NCBI RefSeq assembly: GCF_900100705.1
Contig: NZ_FNCH01000010.1
Location: 62,001-126,000, forward strand
Length of the DNA: 64,000 nucleotides
Source of the DNA: Pedobacter terrae
Lineage (GTDB): Bacteria > Bacteroidota > Bacteroidia > Sphingobacteriales > Sphingobacteriaceae
Reading direction: 5' to 3'
The translations under genes were made by a program, and so were the position numbers. Shown here piece by piece: positions 55,335 through 62,771 of the stretch (position 1 is the stretch's first letter; every line of letters starts with the position of its first letter). The notes beneath the pieces were generated by a model. That model worked only from the letters and a program-made list of their open reading frames with translations, ran no database searches and was not told the origin of the DNA.

Positions 55335-56351
55335 ATGGAAAATAATAATTATCAAGGCGCATTACAGCAGCCACTGGCTTCAGGTTTTAGCGCAACCACA
55401 ACAGTAACAGAAGTGATAGCAGGGATTGACCTTAAAGGAAAAATTGCCATTGTAACCGGTGGTAATGCTGGTATTGGTCTGGAAACCACAAAAACACTGG
55501 CCGCAGCGGGAGCAACCGTGATTGTACCAGCCAGGGATATTGAAAAAGCAAGAAAAAACCTGGAAGGTGTTTCAAACGTAGAAATAGAGGCAATGGACCT
55601 TGCAAAACCCGAAACCATTGATGCATTTGCTGAAAAATTCCTGGCAACACGCAGACCGCTGCATATTTTAATCAATAATGCAGGAATCATGTGGGTGCCT
55701 TTGCAAAGGGATAGCCGTGGATTTGAAGCTCAGCTGTCAACAAATTACTTTGGACAGTTCCAACTGGTGGCCAAACTATGGCCAGCACTTAAGAATGCAA
55801 ATGGCGCACGTGTTGTCAATGTTTCCTCGCTAGGGCATCACATGGCAGCTTTTAATTTCGATGATCCTAATTTCGAACACAGGGAATATCAAACGCTGCT
55901 TGGATATGGACAGTCGAAAACAGCCAGTAACCTTTTTGCGCTGGAATTGGATCAACGTGCAAAGGCACATCAGGTAAGGGCCTATTCGCTACATCCTGGA
56001 TCGATTGCCGGAACAGAACTAGCCAGAGATGCTGACATAGAATTGTTTAAACAAATGGGCTTTTTTGATGAAAGCGGAAACATGCGTCCGGAAATATTAG
56101 CCGGCCTTAAAACTATCCCGCAGGGTGCTGCAACTTCGGTATGGGCGGCTACCAGCCCATTGCTTAATCAGATTGGCGGCGTTTATTGTGAAGATGCCAA
56201 TATTGCTGAACTGCTATCAGACGATCCTTCCCTTCAAACCCAGGCTAAATTACATCAATGTGGTGTAATGGATTATTCGCTGGATGAAAGTAATGCTAAA
56301 AAGCTATGGGCATTAACCGAGAAAATGACAGGTATTGAATTTAAATTATAA
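55335..56351 (+). CDS. SDR family oxidoreductase (long form)
   Basis: 338 residues, short-chain dehydrogenase of the retinol-dehydrogenase/protochlorophyllide-reductase-like type. The nucleotide motif is VTGGNAGIGLETTKTLA, NNAG follows, and the catalytic pair is Tyr in GYGQSKTASN with Ser in VVNVSSLGHH. The long C-terminal tail (about 240-338) fits this subclass. The substrate is unknown. It lies just before an SDR remnant and 227 bp upstream of an AraC gene on the same strand. Confidence 0.9.
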   Translation: MENNNYQGALQQPLASGFSATTTVTEVIAGIDLKGKIAIVTGGNAGIGLETTKTLAAAGATVIVPARDIEKARKNLEGVSNVEIEAMDLAKPETIDAFAEKFLATRRPLHILINNAGIMWVPLQRDSRGFEAQLSTNYFGQFQLVAKLWPALKNANGARVVNVSSLGHHMAAFNFDDPNFEHREYQTLLGYGQSKTASNLFALELDQRAKAHQVRAYSLHPGSIAGTELARDADIELFKQMGFFDESGNMRPEILAGLKTIPQGAATSVWAATSPLLNQIGGVYCEDANIAELLSDDPSLQTQAKLHQCGVMDYSLDESNAKKLWALTEKMTGIEFKL

Positions 56352-56356
56352 GCCTG

Positions 56357-56490
56357 AAAAACTTAGCCGGAAATGTCTCCCTAAATACAGGTGGCAACAG
56401 TGGTATTGACTATGCCGCAGCCAAACAGCCCAAAGAAGACAGTGCACACAGATAATCATCACAGAGAAAGAAAGAAGTTTGTTTTGCAGG
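56357..56490 (+). pseudogene. Remnant of a second SDR gene
   Basis: Directly after the SDR stop the frame from 56357 reads KNLAGNVSLNTGGNSGIDYA, then AAKQPKEDSAHR and a stop. This is an SDR N-terminus (xLxGKVxLVTGGNSGIGYAAAKQLKEDGA). Skipping two bases near 56446 continues with AQIIITEKERSLF, again SDR text, so a 2-bp insertion broke the frame. No later SDR motifs follow. It is a decayed 5' fragment. Confidence 0.75.
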
Positions 56491-56578
56491 TTTATTGCAG
56501 ACCAATCCAATTTAACAGCTATCTGGTGGCGGCCAGTGCATATAATGGAAATGACACAAAAACCATAACTTTATCACA

Positions 56579-57391
56579 ATGGAACATATATCTAAATACC
56601 TTACTAAGGAAATTAAACTTTCCTGTTATGAAGATAAGCTGTTTAAATCTGACCTGATGTTCGACGACCACATGCTGGTATGGTTCATTTCAGGAGAAAC
56701 CAAAATCATTCAGGCGGAGTCTACTTTCATTTTTAAAACGGGTGATATTTTCCTGATTCCAAGAAACGAACTGGCAACCATCATTAACTACCCGAAAAAT
56801 CGCTTACCGCATAAAACTGTGGTGATGCACCTATCGACCGAGCGATTGAAAAAGTTCTATGAAAAAACCGAGCAGAAAAAGAATATAGAGCCGCAGCAGA
56901 AAATTTATCATTTTAACAATCATCCTTTATTGGAAAGCTGCCTGGCTTCGTTGATTCCCTATTTTGATGTGAAGGGTGAATTCCCGGAGAATCTGGCTAC
57001 CCTTAAAATTGAAGAGGCCATAAATATCCTGCGATTGATCGACCCTACTATAGACAGTGTCCTGGCCAATTTTGATGTTCCCGGTAAAATTGACCTGATC
57101 GATTTTATGCAGCGCAATTTCATGTTCAATATGTCATTGGAAAAACTAGGCTACCTAACCGGCCGAAGTTTATCAACATTCAACAGGGATTTTAAAAAGC
57201 TGTTTCATACCACACCTCAAAAATGGCTAACGGATAAAAGATTGGAACTGGCCTATTATCATTTAGCAGAGAGAAAGAAAAAACCGACAGAGATTTATCT
57301 CGAAGTCGGTTTTGAAGACCTTTCCCACTTTTCCTTTGTCTTTAAAAAGAAATACGGTGTCTCTCCAAATCAAATTTCAATCAATAAGTAA
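56579..57391 (+). CDS. AraC family transcriptional regulator
   Basis: 270 residues. The N-terminal sensor (about 20-120) is cupin-like with FKTGDIFLIPRNELATII. The C-terminal DNA-binding part (about 165-265) has MSLEKLGYLTGRSLSTFNRD and LEVGFEDLSHFSFVFKKKYG. It lies downstream of the SDR gene and remnant on the same strand and may control them. The effector is unknown. Confidence 0.88.
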   Translation: MEHISKYLTKEIKLSCYEDKLFKSDLMFDDHMLVWFISGETKIIQAESTFIFKTGDIFLIPRNELATIINYPKNRLPHKTVVMHLSTERLKKFYEKTEQKKNIEPQQKIYHFNNHPLLESCLASLIPYFDVKGEFPENLATLKIEEAINILRLIDPTIDSVLANFDVPGKIDLIDFMQRNFMFNMSLEKLGYLTGRSLSTFNRDFKKLFHTTPQKWLTDKRLELAYYHLAERKKKPTEIYLEVGFEDLSHFSFVFKKKYGVSPNQISINK

Positions 57392-57492
57392 AAACAAATG
57401 GTATGCTCAATTATAACCCTAAACTATATTGGTAAAGTAAACCTGAAACCACTTGCATTGAATATACATCACCAGGTGTTTAATTTCAGCTG

Positions 57493-58557
57493 CTAATGAA
57501 CATCAATCGCCTTTATCAGAAATAACTGCCTGTAGTTTGGAGCGTAGAATGAAAAACCATTGGGTGAATGATAAAAAGCAGGATGATAAAGTTCAGCGGA
57601 AGATCCAGCTTCCCAAACCTGGTATAAATGTGGTTTGTATCCATTGTGCTTCTCTTTCTCTACCACCAGTTCAGGAACCATAAACTCAAAATTCCTGCCT
57701 GCAATACCGGTTTCAAAAAATCCCTGCCCGCGCCAGTTATAAGTACTAAATCCACCATTCCCACCGCCAATGATGTGGTAATATTTCATTTTTTCCTGAG
57801 GATAAAAATACAAGAGTTTAACATTCTCAGGTATTTCAAAACTTACTTTTCCACTGCGAAAAACATCTTTACGAAACCTATTGCTACTTTCCTCATCCGG
57901 TACATTCGTATAACCCTGCATTTTTTGCCATAACAACTGCCATTTTTGATCAGTATAAAAATAGGCTTGTCTGTACCAAACGCCGTCATTTGCAACAGAA
58001 CTGAAAAACCAATATTTAGCGCTTGCTTTTATTTTACTAATCATGGCTTCCACTTTTTCATCCGACCAGCTCGAATCAGCATTCAGCTCAACCACTTTAT
58101 GCCTGGTGGTGTCACCATTAAGCGGCCAGGTATTATAATATGCATTGTTGTCACTGGTATAAACCATAAAGCCATCTATGAATTGTGTCCAATAACTATT
58201 ACCAGCCGCATAAATAGAGTCAGTAATTGATCCTGTTTTATCTATTTTATAATAACGGTTATCATACTTTGTATCTTCATCAACCGTTGCGTCGCAATCT
58301 ATAATCAGTTGATCATTTACTGATGTAAAAATACGAATGGGATTAGGAGAAGCCGCGCTTGAAACCACTACCTGGGCAACCAGACTTACCTCAAAAACAT
58401 TTGATCTGTAATGCTCATTGATTTCTTGAAAAGCAGCATATTTGGAAGCTAAAGGTTTACTATTTCGTCCTACAATTAATTTATCAATTGGATAAAAAAT
58501 ATAGATTCCCAGAGCAACAATTAAAATTATACAGATCCATATCCACATTTTTTTCAT
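57493..58557 (-). CDS. Membrane-anchored hypothetical protein
   Basis: 354 residues, not recognised. One N-terminal membrane segment (about 4-24) places the rest outside the inner membrane. The large domain is beta-rich with many Tyr/Trp residues (YKIDKTGSITDSIYAAGNSY, HIIGGGNGGFSTYNWRGQGF). Strings like WFFSSVANDGVWYRQAYFYT suggest a beta-propeller or sandwich, but no repeat unit is clear. No catalytic motif. It is alone, between genes on other strands. Confidence 0.65.
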   Translation of the reverse strand: MKKMWIWICIILIVALGIYIFYPIDKLIVGRNSKPLASKYAAFQEINEHYRSNVFEVSLVAQVVVSSAASPNPIRIFTSVNDQLIIDCDATVDEDTKYDNRYYKIDKTGSITDSIYAAGNSYWTQFIDGFMVYTSDNNAYYNTWPLNGDTTRHKVVELNADSSWSDEKVEAMISKIKASAKYWFFSSVANDGVWYRQAYFYTDQKWQLLWQKMQGYTNVPDEESSNRFRKDVFRSGKVSFEIPENVKLLYFYPQEKMKYYHIIGGGNGGFSTYNWRGQGFFETGIAGRNFEFMVPELVVEKEKHNGYKPHLYQVWEAGSSAELYHPAFYHSPNGFSFYAPNYRQLFLIKAIDVH

Positions 58558-58689
58558 CTCTTTAATACTTATTCATGTAGTGCATGCTTTCCAAAAAGTT
58601 TCATTTTGATTTTTCCCGTCTGAAAATTAACAGCAATATCATTTCCCAACTTTCTATTAATCCGAAATCTACTAAAAATACGCCATTTT

Positions 58690-58721
58690 AAAAAAAAGCA
58701 GCTCTTTTTAGAACTGCTTTT
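58690..58721 (-). terminator. Imperfect terminator hairpin
   Basis: AAAAGCAGCTCT and AGAACTGCTTTT pair with one mismatch around a 4-base loop; on the minus strand a T run follows. It resembles the terminator at 53426. It lies about 135 bp after the SDR stop at 58856. Confidence 0.55.
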
Positions 58722-58855
58722 GGTCTTCCTTCTTATTTTCCCAATTGGATGGGCAGGTGCAAAGCTTTTTTTCATAGCAAAACTAAGAATCATTTAACCT
58801 ACATTTAGGTTATTCGTATTTAGTTCGAAATTAAATCTAAAACAATCAACCGTTT

Positions 58856-59629
58856 TTATGTTGTTGGTAAAGCACCACCGTCTACAGCATAATTTGTTCC
58901 GGTGATATACCTGGCTTCAGCAGAAACCAAAAAAGCCACCAGGCTGGCAATTTCATCAGGCTCGGCCATTCTGCCTAAAGGAACCCCAACTTTGTCCATA
59001 ACAACTTTAAAAGCATCATCAACCGTAATATTTGAAGAATTTGCGATATTCTCTATGAAATCCATCATTAACGGCGTTTTTACAACCCCAGGAGAAACGA
59101 CATTGACACGTATTCCTTTTGAGCCCAGTTCATTTGCCAACGCTTTGCTATACGCGTTCAACGCGGCTTTTGCTGAGGAATATGACATGGTCATCTCCCA
59201 GATTGGCAATTTTGCGGCTCCGGTAGATATATTAATGATTACACCACTATTTTGTTTGATCATTGCAGGTAATAATAACTTATTAATTCGCACTACCGAT
59301 AAAAAGTTCAATTGCCAGTCATTATACCAGTGTTCATCTGTAAGTGCATCAAAACCACCGCCCGGACTTAAATTGGCACCTGCATTATTAACAATAATAT
59401 CTATTTTGCCATATTTTGTAAGAATTTCTTTAGCAATAACTGCAGCACTTTGTGGCTGGGTAAGGTCTGCTGCGATAAAGTAATGTTCATTTAAGTTTTC
59501 TTCTGGTGCTGTTCGTGCAGTTACTACCACCTGAGCACCTTTGCTGCTGAGTTTATCGGCAATAGCTTTACCAATGCCTTTCGTTCCGCCGGTTACCAAA
59601 GCAACCTGCCCTTTTAATATTGTTTCCAT
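58856..59629 (-). CDS. SDR family oxidoreductase (classical)
   Basis: 257 residues from the ATG at 59629 (METILKGQVALVTGG); the longer frame adds residues without SDR character. TGxxxGIG is present as VTGGTKGIGKAIA, NNAG as NNAGAN, the catalytic Ser in NISTGAAK and Tyr/Lys in YSSAKAAL, ending in TGTNYAVDGGALP. Classical SDRs reduce or oxidise carbonyl substrates with NAD(P)H. It is divergent from an HxlR gene with a shared operator-like palindrome, so it is likely its target. Confidence 0.92.
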   Translation of the reverse strand: METILKGQVALVTGGTKGIGKAIADKLSSKGAQVVVTARTAPEENLNEHYFIAADLTQPQSAAVIAKEILTKYGKIDIIVNNAGANLSPGGGFDALTDEHWYNDWQLNFLSVVRINKLLLPAMIKQNSGVIINISTGAAKLPIWEMTMSYSSAKAALNAYSKALANELGSKGIRVNVVSPGVVKTPLMMDFIENIANSSNITVDDAFKVVMDKVGVPLGRMAEPDEIASLVAFLVSAEARYITGTNYAVDGGALPTT

Positions 59630-59650
59630 ATGATTTATTTTAAATGAGTT

Positions 59651-59674
59651 GTAAAGTAAATTACAATACTTTAC
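59651..59674. promoter_or_regulatory. HxlR operator-like palindrome
   Basis: GTAAAGTA (59651-59658) and TACTTTAC (59667-59674) are a perfect 8-bp inverted repeat with an 8-bp spacer between the divergent SDR and HxlR genes, 22 bp before the SDR start. Further AAGTA/AAAGTAAAG strings follow near 59680-59720. Confidence 0.6.
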
Positions 59675-59742
59675 TTTTGAAAGTAGGAACACCTATGTAT
59701 AGTAATACCATAAAGTAAAGCTTAACTCCAGATCAGATACTT

Positions 59743-60068
59743 ATGAACGAAAAAAAAAATAAAAAAAACGAAGAACGCTGCGCACTTCAGGAAATTTTAG
59801 CCATAATAGGTGGAAAATGGTCAATGTCAATTATATATGCATTGTTTCATGGTAAGAAGCGTTTTAGCGAATTAGAGCGGATGATACCTAAAATTAACAC
59901 CCGGATGTTGGTAAAGGAATTGAAGAATATGGAGGCAACGGAATTGTTACCAGAACCGTTTTTGCAACTGTGCCGCCAACAGTAGAATATGTATTAACTT
60001 TAAAAGGGGAAAGATTAGAACCTTCTATCAGCGAACTTTATAAATGGGGCCTTGAGTATGTAAATTGA
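59743..60068 (+). pseudogene. Frameshifted HxlR family regulator
   Basis: The first 64 residues or so are normal HxlR text (CALQEILAIIGGKWSMSIIY, FSELERMIPKINTRMLVKEL). At 59936-59938 one A is missing after GAGGCA; the open frame then ends at 59985. In the other frame the family C-terminus follows: NGIVTRTVFATVPPTVEYVL and GERLEPSISELYKWGLEYVN, stop at 60066-60068. One added base restores a normal ~108-residue HxlR. It could also be a sequencing slip in an A run. Predicted to repress the divergent SDR. Confidence 0.8.
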
Positions 60069-60126
60069 GGTTGAGGTTAAAAAACGTATTGAGCTAAATG
60101 ATGAAAATTTACTCCAAGATTTTATT

Positions 60127-60540
60127 TCCATGCAGCAGCAAATATTAGAAAACCACGTAAGTCAAAATCAACTACATCAGATCGATAATCGGGCATATAA
60201 CGCAAGCTAAGCACAATACCAAAACATCCATCGGTATATTAATCAAAAATATCCAATGCCACGATAGTTTAACCAATCATATAACCTCCAACAAGCGGAC
60301 CCAAAAACTGGCCCATGAGTGCAGGTATAATTGCAAAATCAGAAACCACTTACCGGCATAAATACCGCAAGTGTTAATACATAACCGATAATGGCATTTT
60401 GCATGTTTAATGAAGTATTGATGAAGATCCTTTGCAATTGCCGGCAGCGATGTTTTGAGTATGGTCGAATCGAGCATCTGCATAAAAATAGCAGTAGCCA
60501 ATATCATTGGCAGGAAACGTCTCGTAGCCTCTATATTTCT
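60127..60540 (-). pseudogene. Remnant of an EmrB/QacA-type MFS transporter
   Basis: Minus-strand pieces match a 14-helix drug transporter: RRFLPMILATAIFMQMLDST then KTSLPAIAKDLHQ; after a frame change TSLNMQNAIIGYVLTLAVFM; then, with a deletion of helices 3-4, ALMGQFLGPLVGGYMIG; after another shift SWHWIFLINIPMDVLV; and finally VDFDLRGFLIFAAAWK before a stop. At least three frame breaks and one large deletion. Boundaries are approximate. The rest of 60069-60708 holds nothing else I can identify. Confidence 0.8.
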
Positions 60541-60708
60541 GGGGGTAAATGTTGTGGCATAGCTAAATTTATCTGTTTTGATGATATAACGTTCGGTATT
60601 TTTAAGCTTCCAGATTTATCTTGCCCAGGCACTATATTAAATGGTTGTATTTATAACATCTCACATACAAATTTGCTTGTTTAAATCTTAAACTTCACTA
60701 CAGATATG

Positions 60709-61329
60709 TCAGACAGATGAATGGATGATTCGTCTAAAAGTCAGGTTTACCCTTGGCCCAATATGTTGGGAGGTCTTGGCAATCCGGTGTTCCCATTTGG
60801 CCTGCAGATCCCCTTTCATGACTAAAAGAGATCCATGTTCCAGCCTGACGGCATATTTCTCCCGGTGATTTTCTTTTTTCCTAATATCAAAACTACGTAC
60901 CGCACCAAAAGAAACGGAGGCGATAACCGGGTGCGATCCCATTACGGTTTCCTTATCGCTATGCCAGGCCACCGAATCATTACCGTTACGATAATAATTA
61001 AGCAGTACACTGTTAAAGGTAATTCCAGAAATGGGCTCTACCAATCTTTTAAGTTCTAAAAGTGATGTTGTCCACTCCATCGGCGGGGATTTGCCAAGGG
61101 CTCCATAGTCAATGCCCGCAACATCTCCATACCAGGCGGTAAGCCTTGGTGTAAGTACTTCCCTATCGTACATCTTCACGAGCCTTTGCTGCCAGGGAGT
61201 GTTTTGAACAAGTTTTGTAAGCAACAGGTCGCTTTGATCCTGATCGATAAAACCTGCATGGTATTCGAGCACATCCTGTGGTAGTCCCGCAGATTGCCCG
61301 CTAGGAGCAAAAAAACTCAATTGTTCCAT
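60709..61329 (-). CDS. AlkB-like 2OG-Fe(II) dioxygenase
   Basis: 206 residues from the ATG at 61329, whose first base overlaps the last base of the preceding TAA; the seven extra upstream codons are not needed. The iron ligands are HSD in SVAWHSDKE and the distal His in AKWEHRIAKT; the 2-oxoglutarate Arg is in PRVNLTFRR. AlkB enzymes oxidatively demethylate alkylated bases in DNA or RNA. It is cotranscribed with the unrecognised family gene upstream and divergent from imuA-imuB, making a DNA-damage block. Confidence 0.92.
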   Translation of the reverse strand: MEQLSFFAPSGQSAGLPQDVLEYHAGFIDQDQSDLLLTKLVQNTPWQQRLVKMYDREVLTPRLTAWYGDVAGIDYGALGKSPPMEWTTSLLELKRLVEPISGITFNSVLLNYYRNGNDSVAWHSDKETVMGSHPVIASVSFGAVRSFDIRKKENHREKYAVRLEHGSLLVMKGDLQAKWEHRIAKTSQHIGPRVNLTFRRIIHSSV

Positions 61330-61823
61330 TACCTGTTTACCTCTTCCCATCCAAATGATTCTTTTTTATAAACCAGAGGCTTTGCACGTAATGAGAAATC
61401 ATCTGAAAAATCATGGTTGAATACCTGGAAATTTACGGCCCACTCATCTTTGAGCAGCCCAGGGACAAACCTGGAGAATATTCGCTGAAAGCTTTTAAAG
61501 CTAATCCCCTCTTTACAGATGATCATATAAGCTGTATCAGATCTTAACACCACCTTTTCGACCAGATTTGGCCAGCGCGAACAGATCTCCTTCGGAAGGC
61601 AATTAAAATACTGTGCATCAATATGCTTTGTTATACCGATTAGTAGATCTTCGTTCAATTCGTCACCGCTTTGTTGCCTCCAGGTGCCTTGCCATTTTTC
61701 CATACAGCCAATCAGTTCACCATCCAGCACAATCTTCCAAGGCTCTCCAGCTCCAAAGCAGATCAGCTGATAAACTGCTGATATTCCATTTTCACCCTCA
61801 AAAAAATATTCCAACTCCGTCAT
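61329..61823 (-). CDS. Unrecognised ~160-residue protein, copy 3
   Basis: 164 residues, MTELEYFFEGENG at the start. I know no name for the family. It aligns along its length with the copy at 23123 and the broken copy at 38516: EPWKIVLDGELIGC, GTWRQQSGDEL, LPKEICSRWPNLVEKVV and YMIICKEGISFKSFQRIF are conserved. No signal or membrane segment. It is translationally coupled to alkB (TAATG overlap). A -7 box at 61854-61861 and an operator-like palindrome at 61870-61886 precede it. The damage-gene context suggests a role in stress or repair, by inference only. Confidence 0.82.
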   Translation of the reverse strand: MTELEYFFEGENGISAVYQLICFGAGEPWKIVLDGELIGCMEKWQGTWRQQSGDELNEDLLIGITKHIDAQYFNCLPKEICSRWPNLVEKVVLRSDTAYMIICKEGISFKSFQRIFSRFVPGLLKDEWAVNFQVFNHDFSDDFSLRAKPLVYKKESFGWEEVNR

Positions 61824-61853
61824 AAAAACGATTCTTTTTTATCTTTCAAAGAT

Positions 61854-61861
61854 CAAATATA
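61854..61861 (-). promoter_or_regulatory. -7 box of the copy 3/alkB operon
   Basis: Minus-strand TATATTTG fits TAnnTTTG, 30 bp upstream of the start codon. The palindrome at 61870-61886 lies 8 bp further upstream, over the -33 region, where a bound repressor would block polymerase. Confidence 0.6.
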
Positions 61862-61869
61862 ATTATTTT

Positions 61870-61886
61870 TACTAAATAAATTAGTA
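61870..61886. promoter_or_regulatory. Operator-like palindrome, alkB side
   Basis: TACTAA-N5-TTAGTA, a 6-bp inverted repeat with 5-bp spacer. The same half-site and spacing occur at 61966-61988, beside imuA. Confidence 0.6.
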
Positions 61887-61965
61887 TTTATTAACATTTA
61901 TTATGACTTAAAACCAGTTCATGACACATTTAAAACCATTATCAATTATTTTTGTTAACAATTCA

Positions 61966-61988
61966 TAATACTAATATTTTTAGTATTA
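61966..61988. promoter_or_regulatory. Operator-like palindrome, imuA side
   Basis: TAATACTAA-N5-TTAGTATTA, a 9-bp perfect inverted repeat with a 5-bp spacer, containing TACTAA-N5-TTAGTA as at 61870. A weak -7-like TACCTTAA follows at 61993-62000. It is probably the binding site of a damage-response repressor. Confidence 0.65.
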
Positions 61989-62042
61989 ATTTTACCTTAA
62001 GGTGTTTGTATTATTTTATCATTCACCAGGAAAAAAGTGGAT

Positions 62043-62771
62043 ATGGCTATAGTTAAAAAGGAGATCATTAGCAAACTTCAGGAACAGATCCTGAATCTTC
62101 AGGGCTTTAAGCGTGAAAGGAATGCTGATGCGATAGACTTTGGACTGGGCATAATTTCTACGGCTTTCCCGGGCAATGTATTTCCATTGGCTGCCCTTCA
62201 TGAATTTTTAGCCACAAACCTGGAAGATGCTGCTGCGAGTGGGGGTTTTATCTCGGCACTTCTTTCTGCCCTGATGAAAAAAGGTGGCCTTTGCCTTTGG
62301 ATTAGTACCCAACGAAAAATCTTTCCCGCTTCGCTCATCACTTTTGGCTTGTCGCCCGAACGCATCATTTTTATTGACCTACAAAGTGAAAGAGATGTTT
62401 TATGGGCCAGTGAGGAGGCCCTAAAGTGCGAAAGCCTGGCTGCAGTGGTTACAGAACTGGATGAAATCAGTTTTGCGCAAAGCAGGAGACTTCAACTGGT
62501 GATTGAAAAAAGCAGGGTTACCGCTTTTGTGATCCGAAAAAATGCTGAAAAGCTCAGTTCTACCCTGGCGGCCTCCAGGTGGCGCATATCAGCTATGCCG
62601 AGTGCAGCCATTGATGGACTACCCGGACTAGGTTTCGCCAGGTGGCACGTTGAGCTGCTTAAAGTTAAAAACGGCATACCGGGCAACTGGATGATCGAAT
62701 ATGCATCAGGAGCTTTCAGACCGGTAACCCAGGTACCTTTTGATGGTTTGAAAATCAGGAGGGCGGTGTAA
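62043..62771 (+). CDS. imuA: ImuA-like RecA-fold protein
   Basis: 242 residues from the ATG at 62043; a GTG at 62037 would also fit the AGGA ribosome site (about 62028). The fold is the RecA/SulA-like ImuA type: FGLGIISTAFPGNVFPLAAL near the N-terminus, HEFLATNLEDAAASGGFISA in place of a full Walker A, and GGLCLWISTQ. ImuA works with ImuB and DnaE2 in damage-induced mutagenesis. The stop overlaps the imuB start (TAATG). The symbol follows the cassette; dnaE2 would lie beyond the window. Confidence 0.85.
   Translation: MAIVKKEIISKLQEQILNLQGFKRERNADAIDFGLGIISTAFPGNVFPLAALHEFLATNLEDAAASGGFISALLSALMKKGGLCLWISTQRKIFPASLITFGLSPERIIFIDLQSERDVLWASEEALKCESLAAVVTELDEISFAQSRRLQLVIEKSRVTAFVIRKNAEKLSSTLAASRWRISAMPSAAIDGLPGLGFARWHVELLKVKNGIPGNWMIEYASGAFRPVTQVPFDGLKIRRAV

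Noticed and set aside
58569..58793. 74-codon minus-strand frame
   Set aside because: It runs through a terminator hairpin and shows no domain.
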